Shown here: positions 26,055-34,527 of the stretch, one piece after another
Numbering within the stretch: position 1 is the stretch's first letter
Layout of the letters: each line of letters starts with the position of its first letter
NCBI RefSeq assembly: GCF_003946095.1
Contig: NZ_RHOD01000016.1
Location: 1 to 63,265 of the forward strand
Origin: Levilactobacillus lindianensis
GTDB lineage: Bacteria; Bacillota; Bacilli; Lactobacillales; Lactobacillaceae
Length of the DNA: 63,265 bases
Direction of reading: 5' to 3'
The notes under the pieces: generated by a model
Database searches by the model: none
What the model was told of the DNA's origin: nothing
The model's input: the letters and a program-made list of their open reading frames with translations, nothing else
Made by a program: the position numbers and the translations under genes

Positions 26055-26579
26055 TTATTTCTTTTCAATTTTACGAATTGGTCGTTTGATGAGGTGCAGG
26101 AGTTTCTCGGATTGTAGCCGGGAAACGACAGCATCGATGGCCACCTGCATCAGCTTTTCATTTAAGTCCTTGGCGGCCGGCTGAACCTGTTCTTCACCCA
26201 AGTGGTGCAAGCGATCTTCCAGCTGGCTAATGAAGTTGTCATAAGCCTGCTTCGGATAGTCTCCTGCTGTAATCTGGTCGATGCCGGAACGGACTGTATC
26301 CGTCTGAAACATCGGCTTTAAGAGACTAATCATCAGGATATCCGTGAGCTGCATGGGCTGATACTTCTTCTTGACCGGAGCCAAGATTACGTGGTGTTTA
26401 ACATAGTTGTTAATCATCGCTGGGGTAATGGTATCAATACCCAAGGGACCGAGAATATCGTTAATTAGCGCTGTCACCTGGTCCATGTAAAGATCAAACT
26501 TAGGGAGATCATCCCATCGTGGCAATTTAACGCCGTGCATCTGGTGTTCCCACCGCGTGTATTGATTGAAGTCAGCCAT
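26055..26579 (-). CDS. DUF1836 domain protein
   Basis: 174 aa, soluble. Residues about 15-120 (LPRWDDLPKFDLYMDQVTAL, ITPAMINNYVKHHVI, RQL-like QLTDILMISLLKP) are the helical pattern of DUF1836, which resembles a MerR-like helix-turn-helix. DNA binding is possible, but targets are unknown. It lies downstream of the P-type ATPase on the same strand, with a gap of about 90 bp. Confidence 0.75.
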   Translation of the reverse strand: MADFNQYTRWEHQMHGVKLPRWDDLPKFDLYMDQVTALINDILGPLGIDTITPAMINNYVKHHVILAPVKKKYQPMQLTDILMISLLKPMFQTDTVRSGIDQITAGDYPKQAYDNFISQLEDRLHHLGEEQVQPAAKDLNEKLMQVAIDAVVSRLQSEKLLHLIKRPIRKIEKK

Positions 26580-26670
26580 GTCTCATTCCTACCCTTCCGT
26601 TTCTTACTGGCAATTATAACATATTACCTAGTTCTAAGAACTAGATAAGCATTAATTATTGAGTTTTCAG

Positions 26671-29013
26671 CTAGCGCCAACGTATACGACTCAGAATTCG
26701 TTTTCCCAAGACCTCCTGAACCACCAGGAAGATTGGTTGGACACTGATCATTAACGGGATATAAATCAAAGCCAACTGCCAGTTCAGCAGGTTAACCAGG
26801 GAGAAAATCGACCCCAAGAAGAGAAAAACAATAGCAAAGAGTCCCGCCATTAGAGCGACCAAGCCAATCTTGAAACGGTTGAGCGGCCGGGCCACTCGGA
26901 GTAAAGCATTGAGACTGATCAGTCCGGTCATCAGGACACTCAGCGTCGAGGTCGTCGCGAAGTCGAGGTGAAATTGTGTGCCCGCGGCCAGAATGACCAG
27001 AATGTACCCGACTACGCAGACCGCAGCCGGGGCCGCAATCTCCATAACCTGTTGCATGAACCGCCCCTGAATGCGGGCGTAGTTGGGTTGTAACGCCAGG
27101 AAGAAGGTCGGAATACCCACCATTAGCGAGGAAATTGGCGTTAACTGAATTGGTTCAAACGGATAACTCCGACTCATGAAAATAAAAATCAACGTCAGCA
27201 CTACCGAGTACATGGTCTTGATCAGGTAGAGGGAAGCCACCCGCTCAATATTATTAATGACTCGGCGGCCTTCATTGAGAACATTAATCATCGCATCAAA
27301 GTTGGAGTCCACCAGCACGAAGTCCGCCAGACTCTTGGTGGCTTCACTCCCGGAGGCCATGGCGATACTGCAATCCGCCTGCCGCAGGGCCAACAGATCG
27401 TTGACCCCATCCCCGGTCATGGCCACGGTATGTCCCGCCGTCTGATAAGCTTGGATCAGGCTCTGCTTTTGACTTGGGGTTACTCGCCCAAAGACATTAT
27501 AGGTTTCAACCAGTTGGCCGTAGTCGGGCGTTGCCCCCACTTGGCTCATGTCAACCAGCTGGTTGGCACCAGCGATCCCAGCACGTTGGGCAATACTAGC
27601 CACGGTCACGGGGTTATCCCCCGAAATGACCTTGAGGGCCACTTCTTGGGTCGCAAAGTAGCCAAAGGTATCCTTGGCGCGCGGCCGCAATTCATCCGTG
27701 ATGCACAACAGACCCAGCGCTTGCGGTGCGGCGGGTTGTGGCGTCGTCAGCTGATCGACTTGGGCCAACACGAGCACACGATAACCCTTCGCTGCTAGAT
27801 CAGTGATCCGCCGTTTGATTTCGGTGGGAACCGTCGCGAAGATAAACTCCGGCGCACCCAACACATAGGCCGAGCCACTAGCTAACCGTGCGCCACTCCA
27901 TTTTCTCCCGGATGAAAACGGCAAGACCTCGCTAGCCGTCACAGTTGGTGTCCCCAAGGCAGTTTTGACCGCCTGAGCAGTCTCGTTATCATCACCCGTC
28001 GCCGCGACCAACTGAGCCAGCGTCGTTTGTAAAGCCTCTGACGACTGGTTGCCCACGGGTTCGATACGGTCAAATTGTAATTGCCCGTTGGTAATCGTCC
28101 CGGTTTTATCCAGACACAGAACATCAACACGGGCTAAGGCTTCGATTGCTGGTAACTCTCGGACCAACACGTTGCGTCGGCCCAAGGTGAAGGCTCCGGC
28201 CGCCAAAGCCACCGAGGTCAACAGGACCAGTCCCTCGGGAATCATCCCCACCACAGCCGCCACCGTGCCGAGAATGGCTCGGTTCTGATCTTGTCCGCGC
28301 AAGAGTGAGGAGACGAAGAGGGCCACCCCCAACGGGATAATGGTAAACGTCAACACCTTAATAATTCGATTGATAATCGTGAGGAGTTCACTGGCCCCTC
28401 GCTTTTTTTCTTTAGCAGAATTAGCTAGCTTCTTAACAAAACTACCATGGCCAACCGTTGTCGCCTGTACTGTGGCCCGGCCGCCTAGAATAACACTCCC
28501 AGAGATGAGATCATCCCCGGTGCCCTTCATAATGGGTGTCGATTCCCCCGTAATCTGAGACTCATCGACTTCGATTCCAGCCGTTTCTCTGACGCGGCCA
28601 TCCACCGGTAACTGGTCCCCACGGCCTAAAATCATCAGGTCATCGATCACCAAGTCATCCTGCGAATACGTCGCCACCTGGCCATTACGGCGGACATTAA
28701 TTTTACTTTCCGAAAGCAGGGCCAGCTTATCGACCTGTCGTTTCGATCTGATTTCTTGGAAAATTCCGATCCCCGTATTGAAAACCACAACGCCAATGAA
28801 TAGAAGGTTTTTATAACTCCCCGTCAAGAACACTAATCCACCCAACAGGAGGTTGATCAGGTTGAATAGCGTTAAGAGGTTGTCACGAAAGATTTGTTTG
28901 ACGCTTCTCGTCAGTGGGGGCAAGGGATCATTCTGTTGGCCCGCTGCAATCCGCTGACGGACGGCAGCATCATCTAGACCTTGATCCAGTAAGGGTAACT
29001 CACGTTCTGGCAT
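26671..29013 (-). CDS. Cation-transporting P-type ATPase (P2-like, PEGL motif)
   Basis: 780 aa. Actuator TGES at 155-158; TM4 motif GMIPEGLVLL (about 256-265); phosphorylated Asp302 in DKTGT; nucleotide-domain KGYRVLVLA; hinge TGDGVNDLLALRQADCSIAM. Ten helices in the P2 layout. PEGL in TM4 and no CPx motif argue for Ca2+, Mg2+ or a similar light cation, not a heavy metal; the exact ion is not readable. Start MPEREL follows AAGGAGG. Transcribed with or just ahead of the DUF1836 gene. Confidence 0.9.
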   Translation of the reverse strand: MPERELPLLDQGLDDAAVRQRIAAGQQNDPLPPLTRSVKQIFRDNLLTLFNLINLLLGGLVFLTGSYKNLLFIGVVVFNTGIGIFQEIRSKRQVDKLALLSESKINVRRNGQVATYSQDDLVIDDLMILGRGDQLPVDGRVRETAGIEVDESQITGESTPIMKGTGDDLISGSVILGGRATVQATTVGHGSFVKKLANSAKEKKRGASELLTIINRIIKVLTFTIIPLGVALFVSSLLRGQDQNRAILGTVAAVVGMIPEGLVLLTSVALAAGAFTLGRRNVLVRELPAIEALARVDVLCLDKTGTITNGQLQFDRIEPVGNQSSEALQTTLAQLVAATGDDNETAQAVKTALGTPTVTASEVLPFSSGRKWSGARLASGSAYVLGAPEFIFATVPTEIKRRITDLAAKGYRVLVLAQVDQLTTPQPAAPQALGLLCITDELRPRAKDTFGYFATQEVALKVISGDNPVTVASIAQRAGIAGANQLVDMSQVGATPDYGQLVETYNVFGRVTPSQKQSLIQAYQTAGHTVAMTGDGVNDLLALRQADCSIAMASGSEATKSLADFVLVDSNFDAMINVLNEGRRVINNIERVASLYLIKTMYSVVLTLIFIFMSRSYPFEPIQLTPISSLMVGIPTFFLALQPNYARIQGRFMQQVMEIAAPAAVCVVGYILVILAAGTQFHLDFATTSTLSVLMTGLISLNALLRVARPLNRFKIGLVALMAGLFAIVFLFLGSIFSLVNLLNWQLALIYIPLMISVQPIFLVVQEVLGKRILSRIRWR

Positions 29014-29420
29014 CGCCGATTCCTCCTTTTACGGGTTCTTTAATCACTATTGTACTCGATAATCCGCTTTCAATCCTGTAATCACGCGACATTTTCAGGA
29101 ACTTTAAAAATTCGGTAATAGTTCACAGGACCTCGTTGGAGTGTTTAAATGGACGTATGGGGTTGTGGAAGGGGTCACCTGTGGCTGCCAGGGATTACGC
29201 CTGCTGTGGGGACGCTTCAGCCCTGACCTCCTCCGGCTTAGATCGACCCTTTCCGCAACGAAGCTCTCGCCCCACCTTTTTTAATTCTACGGACTGAGAC
29301 GTATCCAAATGACGTCTCGATCTACCAAATTTATCGTTAATTTCCGACATAATCATTGCGGCCGGCAACCATTTAGTCGGTCACAAATATCTCGCTTCAC
29401 TACATAAAGGAGGCACCACC
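29014..29420. other. Intergenic region with deleted family-2 repeat
   Basis: It separates the ATPase gene from the small membrane peptide. Apart from repeat remnant d (29178-29239), I see only the ribosome site AAAGGAGG (29407-29414) of the next ORF. Confidence 0.5.
29178..29239 (-). repeat. Family-2 repeat remnant d, internal deletion
   Basis: On the minus strand the 5' block GCCGGAGGAGGTCAGGG is joined directly to the 3' block CTGAAGCGTCCCCACAGC and ATCCCTGGCAGCC of the full-length form. About 120 nt containing both inner arms are missing. The closing helix strands are kept. The junction sits at a short CCC shared by the two sides in copy a. Confidence 0.65.
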
Positions 29421-29582
29421 ATGAATCACAAATCTTCATCTGTTATCCTGTTCATTCTCTACGTTGTCCTCTTCGGTTGTATGTTAGCCCATAAGGACAT
29501 GCTGGCCATGTGGCTAATGACTTTCGGCATGTTAATTGAAGCCTCAATCAACCTGTACGACCAATTCAAGCGACCACGCTAA
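29421..29582 (+). CDS. 53-residue membrane peptide
   Basis: ATG with a strong AAAGGAGG 6 nt upstream. MNHKSSSVILFILYVVLFGC starts a hydrophobic helix (residues 8-23); a second one (about 26-42, ML..MWLMTFGMLIEASI) follows a short HKD turn, and the end is polar (NLYDQFKRPR). It stops 21 nt before the aldo/keto reductase gene, so the two are probably co-transcribed. No family recognised. The strong ribosome site and the clean two-helix layout argue that it is translated. Confidence 0.7.
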   Translation: MNHKSSSVILFILYVVLFGCMLAHKDMLAMWLMTFGMLIEASINLYDQFKRPR

Positions 29583-29603
29583 TTAACCAAGGAGACGATA
29601 GTC

Positions 29604-30452
29604 ATGACTATTAAAAATCTTGCTTCAACCCGCCCACTGGCAGATGGTAACGCCATCCCCGGCATGGGCTTTGGAACCTACTTATTGAGTGACCAGGAGA
29701 CCATGGACGCCACGATTAAGGCCGCCTGGGATGCCGGATATCGACTCTTCGATACGGCAATGCTCTACCGCAACGAAGATATCCTCGGCACCACTTTGCA
29801 AAACCTTCAGATTCCTCGTCAGGAGCTCTTTCTGACCAGTAAGGTCGCCGAAGTGGCCCAGGGTTACGATGAAACCCTGCAGGCCGTCACCGGCTCTTTA
29901 AAGCGGCTTCAGACCGATTACCTGGACCTCCTGCTGATCCATTGGCCCGTCCGGGAACACTTCTTTGACACCTGGCGCGCCCTCGAACAACTCAAGGCCA
30001 ACGGTCAGGTAAAGTCGATTGGGGTATCCAACTACACCGTAGCTCACCTGGAGTTACTGGCAACCAAAGCAAAAGAGATGCCCGTCATCAACCAAGTTGA
30101 ATACCACCCTTACCTGAACCAACAAGCGTTAAACGACTTCGATGCCGCTCACCACATTATCACTGAAGCTTGGAGTCCCCTGGGTCGGCGCGTGGACTTG
30201 GCCGACCCAATGATCGCTAAGATTGCCGGGCACCATCACAAGTCAGTTGCCCAGACCATCTTACGCTGGGAACTGCAACACGACATTTTGCCAATTCCGA
30301 AGTCGCAACACGCCGAACGAATTCGCCAGAACGCCGCGGTCTTTGACTTCACCCTCAGCGAAGATGAAATGACGATGATCGACCTGCTGAATAAGAATCA
30401 GCGAAACGGCAATGAACCCGAGATCGTTTACGAAACCGGGAAACAGTATTAA
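29604..30452 (+). CDS. Aldo/keto reductase
   Basis: 282 aa, usual AKR length. Catalytic tetrad visible: Asp in LFDTAMLYRNE, Tyr of the same block, Lys in LTSKV, His in LLIHWPV. The cofactor end has LPIPKSQHAERIRQNAAVFDF, typical for NADPH binding. It would reduce aldehydes or ketones in the cytosol; the substrate cannot be read. Ribosome site AAGGAG. Follows the 53-aa membrane peptide by 21 nt. Confidence 0.92.
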   Translation: MTIKNLASTRPLADGNAIPGMGFGTYLLSDQETMDATIKAAWDAGYRLFDTAMLYRNEDILGTTLQNLQIPRQELFLTSKVAEVAQGYDETLQAVTGSLKRLQTDYLDLLLIHWPVREHFFDTWRALEQLKANGQVKSIGVSNYTVAHLELLATKAKEMPVINQVEYHPYLNQQALNDFDAAHHIITEAWSPLGRRVDLADPMIAKIAGHHHKSVAQTILRWELQHDILPIPKSQHAERIRQNAAVFDFTLSEDEMTMIDLLNKNQRNGNEPEIVYETGKQY

Positions 30453-30475
30453 TTAGCATTTAATAGCAAAAATAA

Positions 30476-30501
30476 GGGTCTGGGACAAAAGTCCCAGACC
30501 C
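30476..30501. terminator. Bidirectional terminator between AKR and hsp20 transcripts
   Basis: GGGTCTGGGAC (30476-30486), AAAA loop, GTCCCAGACCC (30491-30501). On the minus strand CTTATTTTT follows, so it can end the hsp20 transcript after the family-1 element. Confidence 0.85.
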
Positions 30502-30534
30502 TTTGTGCACTCCGAACGTATATTGCGGAAACGT

Positions 30535-30647
30535 GCGACAAAAGGCAGTCAACTCCGCTTAACCCCGATAGACAAACAATCCAAAACCGGGATTATTCGT
30601 CTATCGACGTTAATGCTCATTGACTAACCGCCTTTTGTCCCACTCTC
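30535..30647 (-). ncRNA. Structured 3'-UTR element, copy 2 (family 1)
   Basis: Read on the minus strand it aligns end to end with 6079-6190. The inner helix CGATAGACGAATAATCC pairs with GGATTGTTTGTCTATCG, although at least four base pairs differ from copy 1. The outer helix is AGTCAA/TTGACT where copy 1 has AGCCGG/CCGGCT. Loops GGCGGTTAG, TGAGCATTAA and TTAAGCGGA are the same. It follows the hsp20 stop and precedes a terminator, the same placing as copy 1 behind gntR. Confidence 0.65.
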
Positions 30648-30724
30648 TTATTTTCTTGTTTCCTGAAGGTTTTTAAGAAACACAATCACAATCCTGAAAT
30701 CACGGAACCAGTGACTACTCGCTG

Positions 30725-31150
30725 TTAGTCAATACTAATTTCGTGGTTATTGTCAACTTCGGCTTGCTTTGGCAAGGTCAGTGTCAAAACACCATCCTTG
30801 AAGGCGGCCTTGACCTGCTTCAAATCGATGTTTGGCAGATAGAAGGAACGAGCCACGTTTTGGCTGTGGCGTTCTTGCCGCAAGATCCGACCGTCGTCAT
30901 CCTTGGTGGATTCATTGACGTCTGACTTACCGGAGATCCGCAAGGTTTCATCACGATAGTCGATGTGAATGTCATCCTTCTTGAAGCCTGGCAATTCAGC
31001 GGTAACCACGTAGTCCTTGTCATGTTCGACGACATCAGTCTTCATAGCCGCATCGCCACTAAACATGTCGTGACCTAAGTTGCCCACTTCATTGAAGAAA
31101 TTCATTGGATCAAAGAAATCATAATTCCGGTTCATTAAATCGTTAGCCAT
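30725..31150 (-). CDS. Hsp20/alpha-crystallin small heat-shock protein
   Basis: 141 aa. The alpha-crystallin domain runs from about residue 38 (MKTDVVEHDKDYVVTAELPG) to 130 (AAFKDGVLTLTLPK, the conserved GVLxLxxPK end), followed by a short tail. It is an ATP-independent holdase for unfolding proteins. ATG at 31150 after GAAAGGGG. A CIRCE element sits directly upstream of its promoter, so HrcA control is likely. Its 3' UTR carries a family-1 element. Confidence 0.93.
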   Translation of the reverse strand: MANDLMNRNYDFFDPMNFFNEVGNLGHDMFSGDAAMKTDVVEHDKDYVVTAELPGFKKDDIHIDYRDETLRISGKSDVNESTKDDDGRILRQERHSQNVARSFYLPNIDLKQVKAAFKDGVLTLTLPKQAEVDNNHEISID

Positions 31151-31191
31151 AATCAATTAACCCCTTTCTGCTTTGCTTGATTACATTTTCT

Positions 31192-31220
31192 ATAATAGTC
31201 AGCATTGGTCAGAAATGCAA
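31192..31220 (-). promoter_or_regulatory. hsp20 promoter
   Basis: On the minus strand TTGCAT (31215-31220) and TATTAT (31192-31197) are 17 bp apart, with the CIRCE element 4 bp upstream of the -35 box. Confidence 0.65.
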
Positions 31221-31224
31221 ATAA

Positions 31225-31251
31225 TTAGCACTCATCTCATCAGAGTGCTAA
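31225..31251. promoter_or_regulatory. CIRCE element (HrcA operator)
   Basis: TTAGCACTC-N9-GAGTGCTAA, a perfect match to the HrcA consensus. It lies upstream of the hsp20 promoter. Confidence 0.93.
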
Positions 31252-31349
31252 TTTGTCGTGCTCAATCACTGCTACTACTGATCTATTAGGATAGCTATCC
31301 TAGATCATTCCATCATCATTTTCAATGATTTTGCTTAAAGGTCAAAAAA

Positions 31350-31378
31350 GGTAAGCAATTCATCACGAATTACTTACC
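31350..31378 (-). terminator. Terminator of the beta-helix/AAA+ operon
   Basis: GGTAAGCAATTC (31350-31361) pairs with GAATTACTTACC (31367-31378), with Ts on the minus strand. Confidence 0.85.
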
Positions 31379-31394
31379 CTTTAGCATCACCAAA

Positions 31395-33911
31395 TTAACG
31401 AGCCGTTTCGATCACGACATCGTCTGGAATGGCCGTGACATCTTCCACGGTCTCCAGATTGGCAACTAACCAATTTTTATCATTTTGAATGAGTTTATCC
31501 GTAAAGTTCCGGGCCCAACGACCGTTAGACTTTTCTTCAGCCGGTAGGCTGGCATACTTGTTGGCAACCAGGTGCCGCAGGAGGGACTCATTGACATGCC
31601 ATTTCTTACGTAAGGTCCGGCAAACAATCTCCCCGATCTCGTCCGGCGTGTAGTCGGCGAAGTTCAACGTCAGTGGAATCCGTGACCGCAGTCCCGGATT
31701 AGCTCCCAAGAATTCATCCATCTGGTCGGTATACCCGGCGAAGATGGCGATAAACTTATCCCGATTATTTTCCAGTTGCGTAATCAAGGCTTCAACGGCT
31801 TGTTTTCCAAAGTCATTGCCGCCGTTACCACTCGCCGTCAGCTGATAGGCTTCATCGACAAAGAGCACCCCGCCCATGGCGTCTCGTACGGCGTTAGCGG
31901 TCTTCTGCTCCGTCTGACCGATGTACTGGCCAACGAGGTCGGTCCGACCAACTTCCATGACTGTCTTCTTCTCTAGAATACCGAGATTGTAGAAGAGCTG
32001 CGCGAGAATCCGCGCAACGGTCGTCTTCCCGGTCCCGGGATTTCCGGCAAAGACCATGTGATAGGTCGGTTTCTGCTCATCTGGCAAGGCGTCCTTCAGC
32101 TTCCGGTCACCGGCGACGCGGTCCACCAGCTTGTGGACGAAGTCTTTGACCTCATCCAGTCCAACCAACTGATCGATCTGCGTCAGGAGTTCCTGAACCT
32201 TGGCTTCCTTTTCTTGTTCGTCGCCCCCGACGAGTTCATTCAAGTCGCTGTCTAAGATCGCCGTGACATCACGGTCGGGATCTTCGATACAATTGTTGGC
32301 GACGATCCGGACCAATTTTTCGTTAAAGTTCCGGACCCAACGGCCATTACTGTTTTCAATATTGGTCTTATAGGCCTCTTCAATCGTCTGGGTGTAGAGA
32401 TCACGATTAAAGGTGAATTGCTGGTCGTTCAACAACTTCATCCCGATCTCGGCCACTTCTTCACCAGTGTAGTCCTGGAAATCAAAGATGTTCGGCGCCC
32501 GTGAGATTAAGCCCGGGTTCATGTGCATAAAGTCCTTCATTTCCTTGGTGTACCCGGCAAAGATGATCATCAGGTCGTCACGGTGGTCTTCCATGAATTT
32601 CAGAATGGTATCGACCGCTTCTTGACCCCAGTTCACCGAACCACCCTCCTGATACAAGGTGTAGGCTTCATCGATAAAGAGCACGCCGCCCAGCGCCTGC
32701 TCCAGCACCTTCTTGGTCTGAATGGCTGTGCCCCCAACGTTTTGGGAGACCAAATCTTGGCGGGAAACTTCGACGTAGTTGTCCTTAGGTAAGATACCTT
32801 CTTCAAACATAATCTTACCAACCAACCGCGCAACCGTCGTCTTCCCAGTCCCTGGATTTCCTAAATACAAAGAGTGGTAAGACTGCGCCACGCCCTTCAG
32901 ACCCTGTTCCTTACGCTTTTGATTGAAGATGGCAAGTCGAATGAATTGAGTCACGGCTTCTTTGACATTGTCCAACCCGATCATCGCGTTGAGTTCATCT
33001 AGTGCTGACTCTTCTGGCTCAGCTTCGGGCTCCGCAACCTTTTCCTCTGGGTCCTTGGTTTCAACCACTGGTGCTGGTTTCTTCTCTTCTGGTTTCGGCT
33101 CTGGTTCGGCAGGCGTACTGCTGACCCCTTCCAGACGAACCTCTGCTCCCTCAACTTCGGCTGAAGACTGTTCATCCATTGAGACGATAAGCCACGTCAG
33201 ATCACTTAGGTTATTACTGCCAGCCTGCAAAAGCGCGTGCGTCAATGACGCGGACGTTTGTGGGTAATCGAAGTTTAAGGCATCCACCACGAACTGTGAT
33301 CCCGAACGCAAGGTAATCATGTTATCACCGTCAGCAGCACCACTAAAGTATACGTCACTCCCCTTATACTGAGAGTTGTCAACGCCACCTAAATACCGCT
33401 GAATCTGCGTGGTCTGTAAATCAACGACTGCGCCATCCCTGGCCCAAATCCCCTGGACGACGGACTTGTTAAGGAGAACATTTGCTCCTTTCCTACAGTT
33501 CAGACCTTCCCCTTTGTTCTGGCGAATCTCAGAGTTTGTCAGTGTAACATTACCGCCCTCGGTCCACAAAGCAGGATAGCTTTCCGTCGTATGACTGTCT
33601 AGGATGGCGCGATTCAAAACGACCGTTCCATTTCTCTTGTTAGAAATAATGTTGTATTCCGATGAATAGATCGTCAGATTTTCAACTTCCAAGTAGCCAT
33701 TTTCCTTCATGGAAAAATGCGAGTCAATCACCACGTCGCCAGGTTGTTGGCCGTTTCCACGGAGGTGTAAATTTCCCACGTCAAAACCGTTGGGAAAAGT
33801 GTAAGTTCCCGGATCAATGACCACAACATCCCCGACGTGAGACGCCTTAATGCCTTCATCAAAAGCCTTTTTCCCAAAGCCTTTACCAACTGAAATTGCT
33901 TTCTTCAACAC
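31395..33911 (-). CDS. Beta-helix protein fused to tandem CbbX/SpoVK-type AAA+ ATPases
   Basis: 838 aa, no signal peptide. Residues 20-260 look like a right-handed beta-helix (repeated GDVVVIDPGTYTF, GTVVLNRAIL, GNVTLTNSEI, ANVLLNKSVV, AVVDLQTTQI). Residues 265-303 are a Pro/Glu/Lys linker. AAA-1: Walker A GNPGTGKTT 351-359, Walker B GVLFIDEAY 409-417. AAA-2: Walker A GNPGTGKTT 623-631, Walker B GVLFVDEAY 681-689. Both carry the CbxX/SpoVK NGRWVRNF/NGRWARNF block. CbbX and EccA are remodelling ATPases of this class. It lies 22 bp after a membrane-protein gene. Target unknown. Confidence 0.88.
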   Translation of the reverse strand: MLKKAISVGKGFGKKAFDEGIKASHVGDVVVIDPGTYTFPNGFDVGNLHLRGNGQQPGDVVIDSHFSMKENGYLEVENLTIYSSEYNIISNKRNGTVVLNRAILDSHTTESYPALWTEGGNVTLTNSEIRQNKGEGLNCRKGANVLLNKSVVQGIWARDGAVVDLQTTQIQRYLGGVDNSQYKGSDVYFSGAADGDNMITLRSGSQFVVDALNFDYPQTSASLTHALLQAGSNNLSDLTWLIVSMDEQSSAEVEGAEVRLEGVSSTPAEPEPKPEEKKPAPVVETKDPEEKVAEPEAEPEESALDELNAMIGLDNVKEAVTQFIRLAIFNQKRKEQGLKGVAQSYHSLYLGNPGTGKTTVARLVGKIMFEEGILPKDNYVEVSRQDLVSQNVGGTAIQTKKVLEQALGGVLFIDEAYTLYQEGGSVNWGQEAVDTILKFMEDHRDDLMIIFAGYTKEMKDFMHMNPGLISRAPNIFDFQDYTGEEVAEIGMKLLNDQQFTFNRDLYTQTIEEAYKTNIENSNGRWVRNFNEKLVRIVANNCIEDPDRDVTAILDSDLNELVGGDEQEKEAKVQELLTQIDQLVGLDEVKDFVHKLVDRVAGDRKLKDALPDEQKPTYHMVFAGNPGTGKTTVARILAQLFYNLGILEKKTVMEVGRTDLVGQYIGQTEQKTANAVRDAMGGVLFVDEAYQLTASGNGGNDFGKQAVEALITQLENNRDKFIAIFAGYTDQMDEFLGANPGLRSRIPLTLNFADYTPDEIGEIVCRTLRKKWHVNESLLRHLVANKYASLPAEEKSNGRWARNFTDKLIQNDKNWLVANLETVEDVTAIPDDVVIETAR

Positions 33912-33933
33912 GCCATCTCCTTACGCAACCAAC

Positions 33934-34527
33934 TTAAATGTGCATTTTCTTCGCTTGACTGTTCATGTAGATTAATCCGATGGTTCCCAGAATAAAGCCC
34001 AGGCCCCAACGAACGAAGAAAAGCACAACTTGACTTAACCACACAACGGGCGCCATAATGCCACCCCATCCGAGGCGCTTAAAGTCCCCTAAGAGGAAAA
34101 AGGCCACATTTCGCAGACTGCTTGGGAAGTTTTCAATGGCATTGTCAGCTTCGAGCATAATCGTTGTCGCAACCGGATAGAGAACCAGGTTCAGCAACAA
34201 CCACAGTGGTTCCAAGGGGACACTAATCTTTGAGTCCCAGACTAGGACACAGGCAATGATCGAGAAAATGTATTGCTTAACCCAGAAATTTGTGGGTTGC
34301 AAGGCATAAATCCGTTGAAAAAAATTAGACTCCTGTTCGGTCGTTGCCTCTGTGGCCTGCGTGCCGAATTTAGGAGCCGTCTTGGCCTTCGGCTGTTCTT
34401 CTGGTGCTGCGGCCTGGGTCCCGAACTTAGGGGCTTCGCTAGCCTGTGGCTGCGTCTCAGCCGGTTGTTGCTTTGGTTCGTCTGGTGCACTATTGACCCC
34501 AAACTTAGGTTTCTTTTCGTCATCCAT
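33934..34527 (-). CDS. Membrane protein with three PKFG repeats, partner of the AAA+ protein
   Basis: 197 aa. Residues 1-65 are low-complexity, Pro/Gln/Ala/Glu-rich, and contain the same short motif three times: KPKFGVNSA, APKFGTQAA, APKFGTQAT. Residues about 80-190 carry three or four hydrophobic segments (WVKQYIFSIIACVLVW, LWLLLNLVLYPVATTIML, MAPVVWLSQVVLFFVRWGLGF). It is the first gene of a two-gene operon with the beta-helix/AAA+ protein, with GGAGG upstream of the ATG. The PKFG segments may be a recognition tail for that ATPase (inference). No family recognised. Confidence 0.72.
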   Translation of the reverse strand: MDDEKKPKFGVNSAPDEPKQQPAETQPQASEAPKFGTQAAAPEEQPKAKTAPKFGTQATEATTEQESNFFQRIYALQPTNFWVKQYIFSIIACVLVWDSKISVPLEPLWLLLNLVLYPVATTIMLEADNAIENFPSSLRNVAFFLLGDFKRLGWGGIMAPVVWLSQVVLFFVRWGLGFILGTIGLIYMNSQAKKMHI

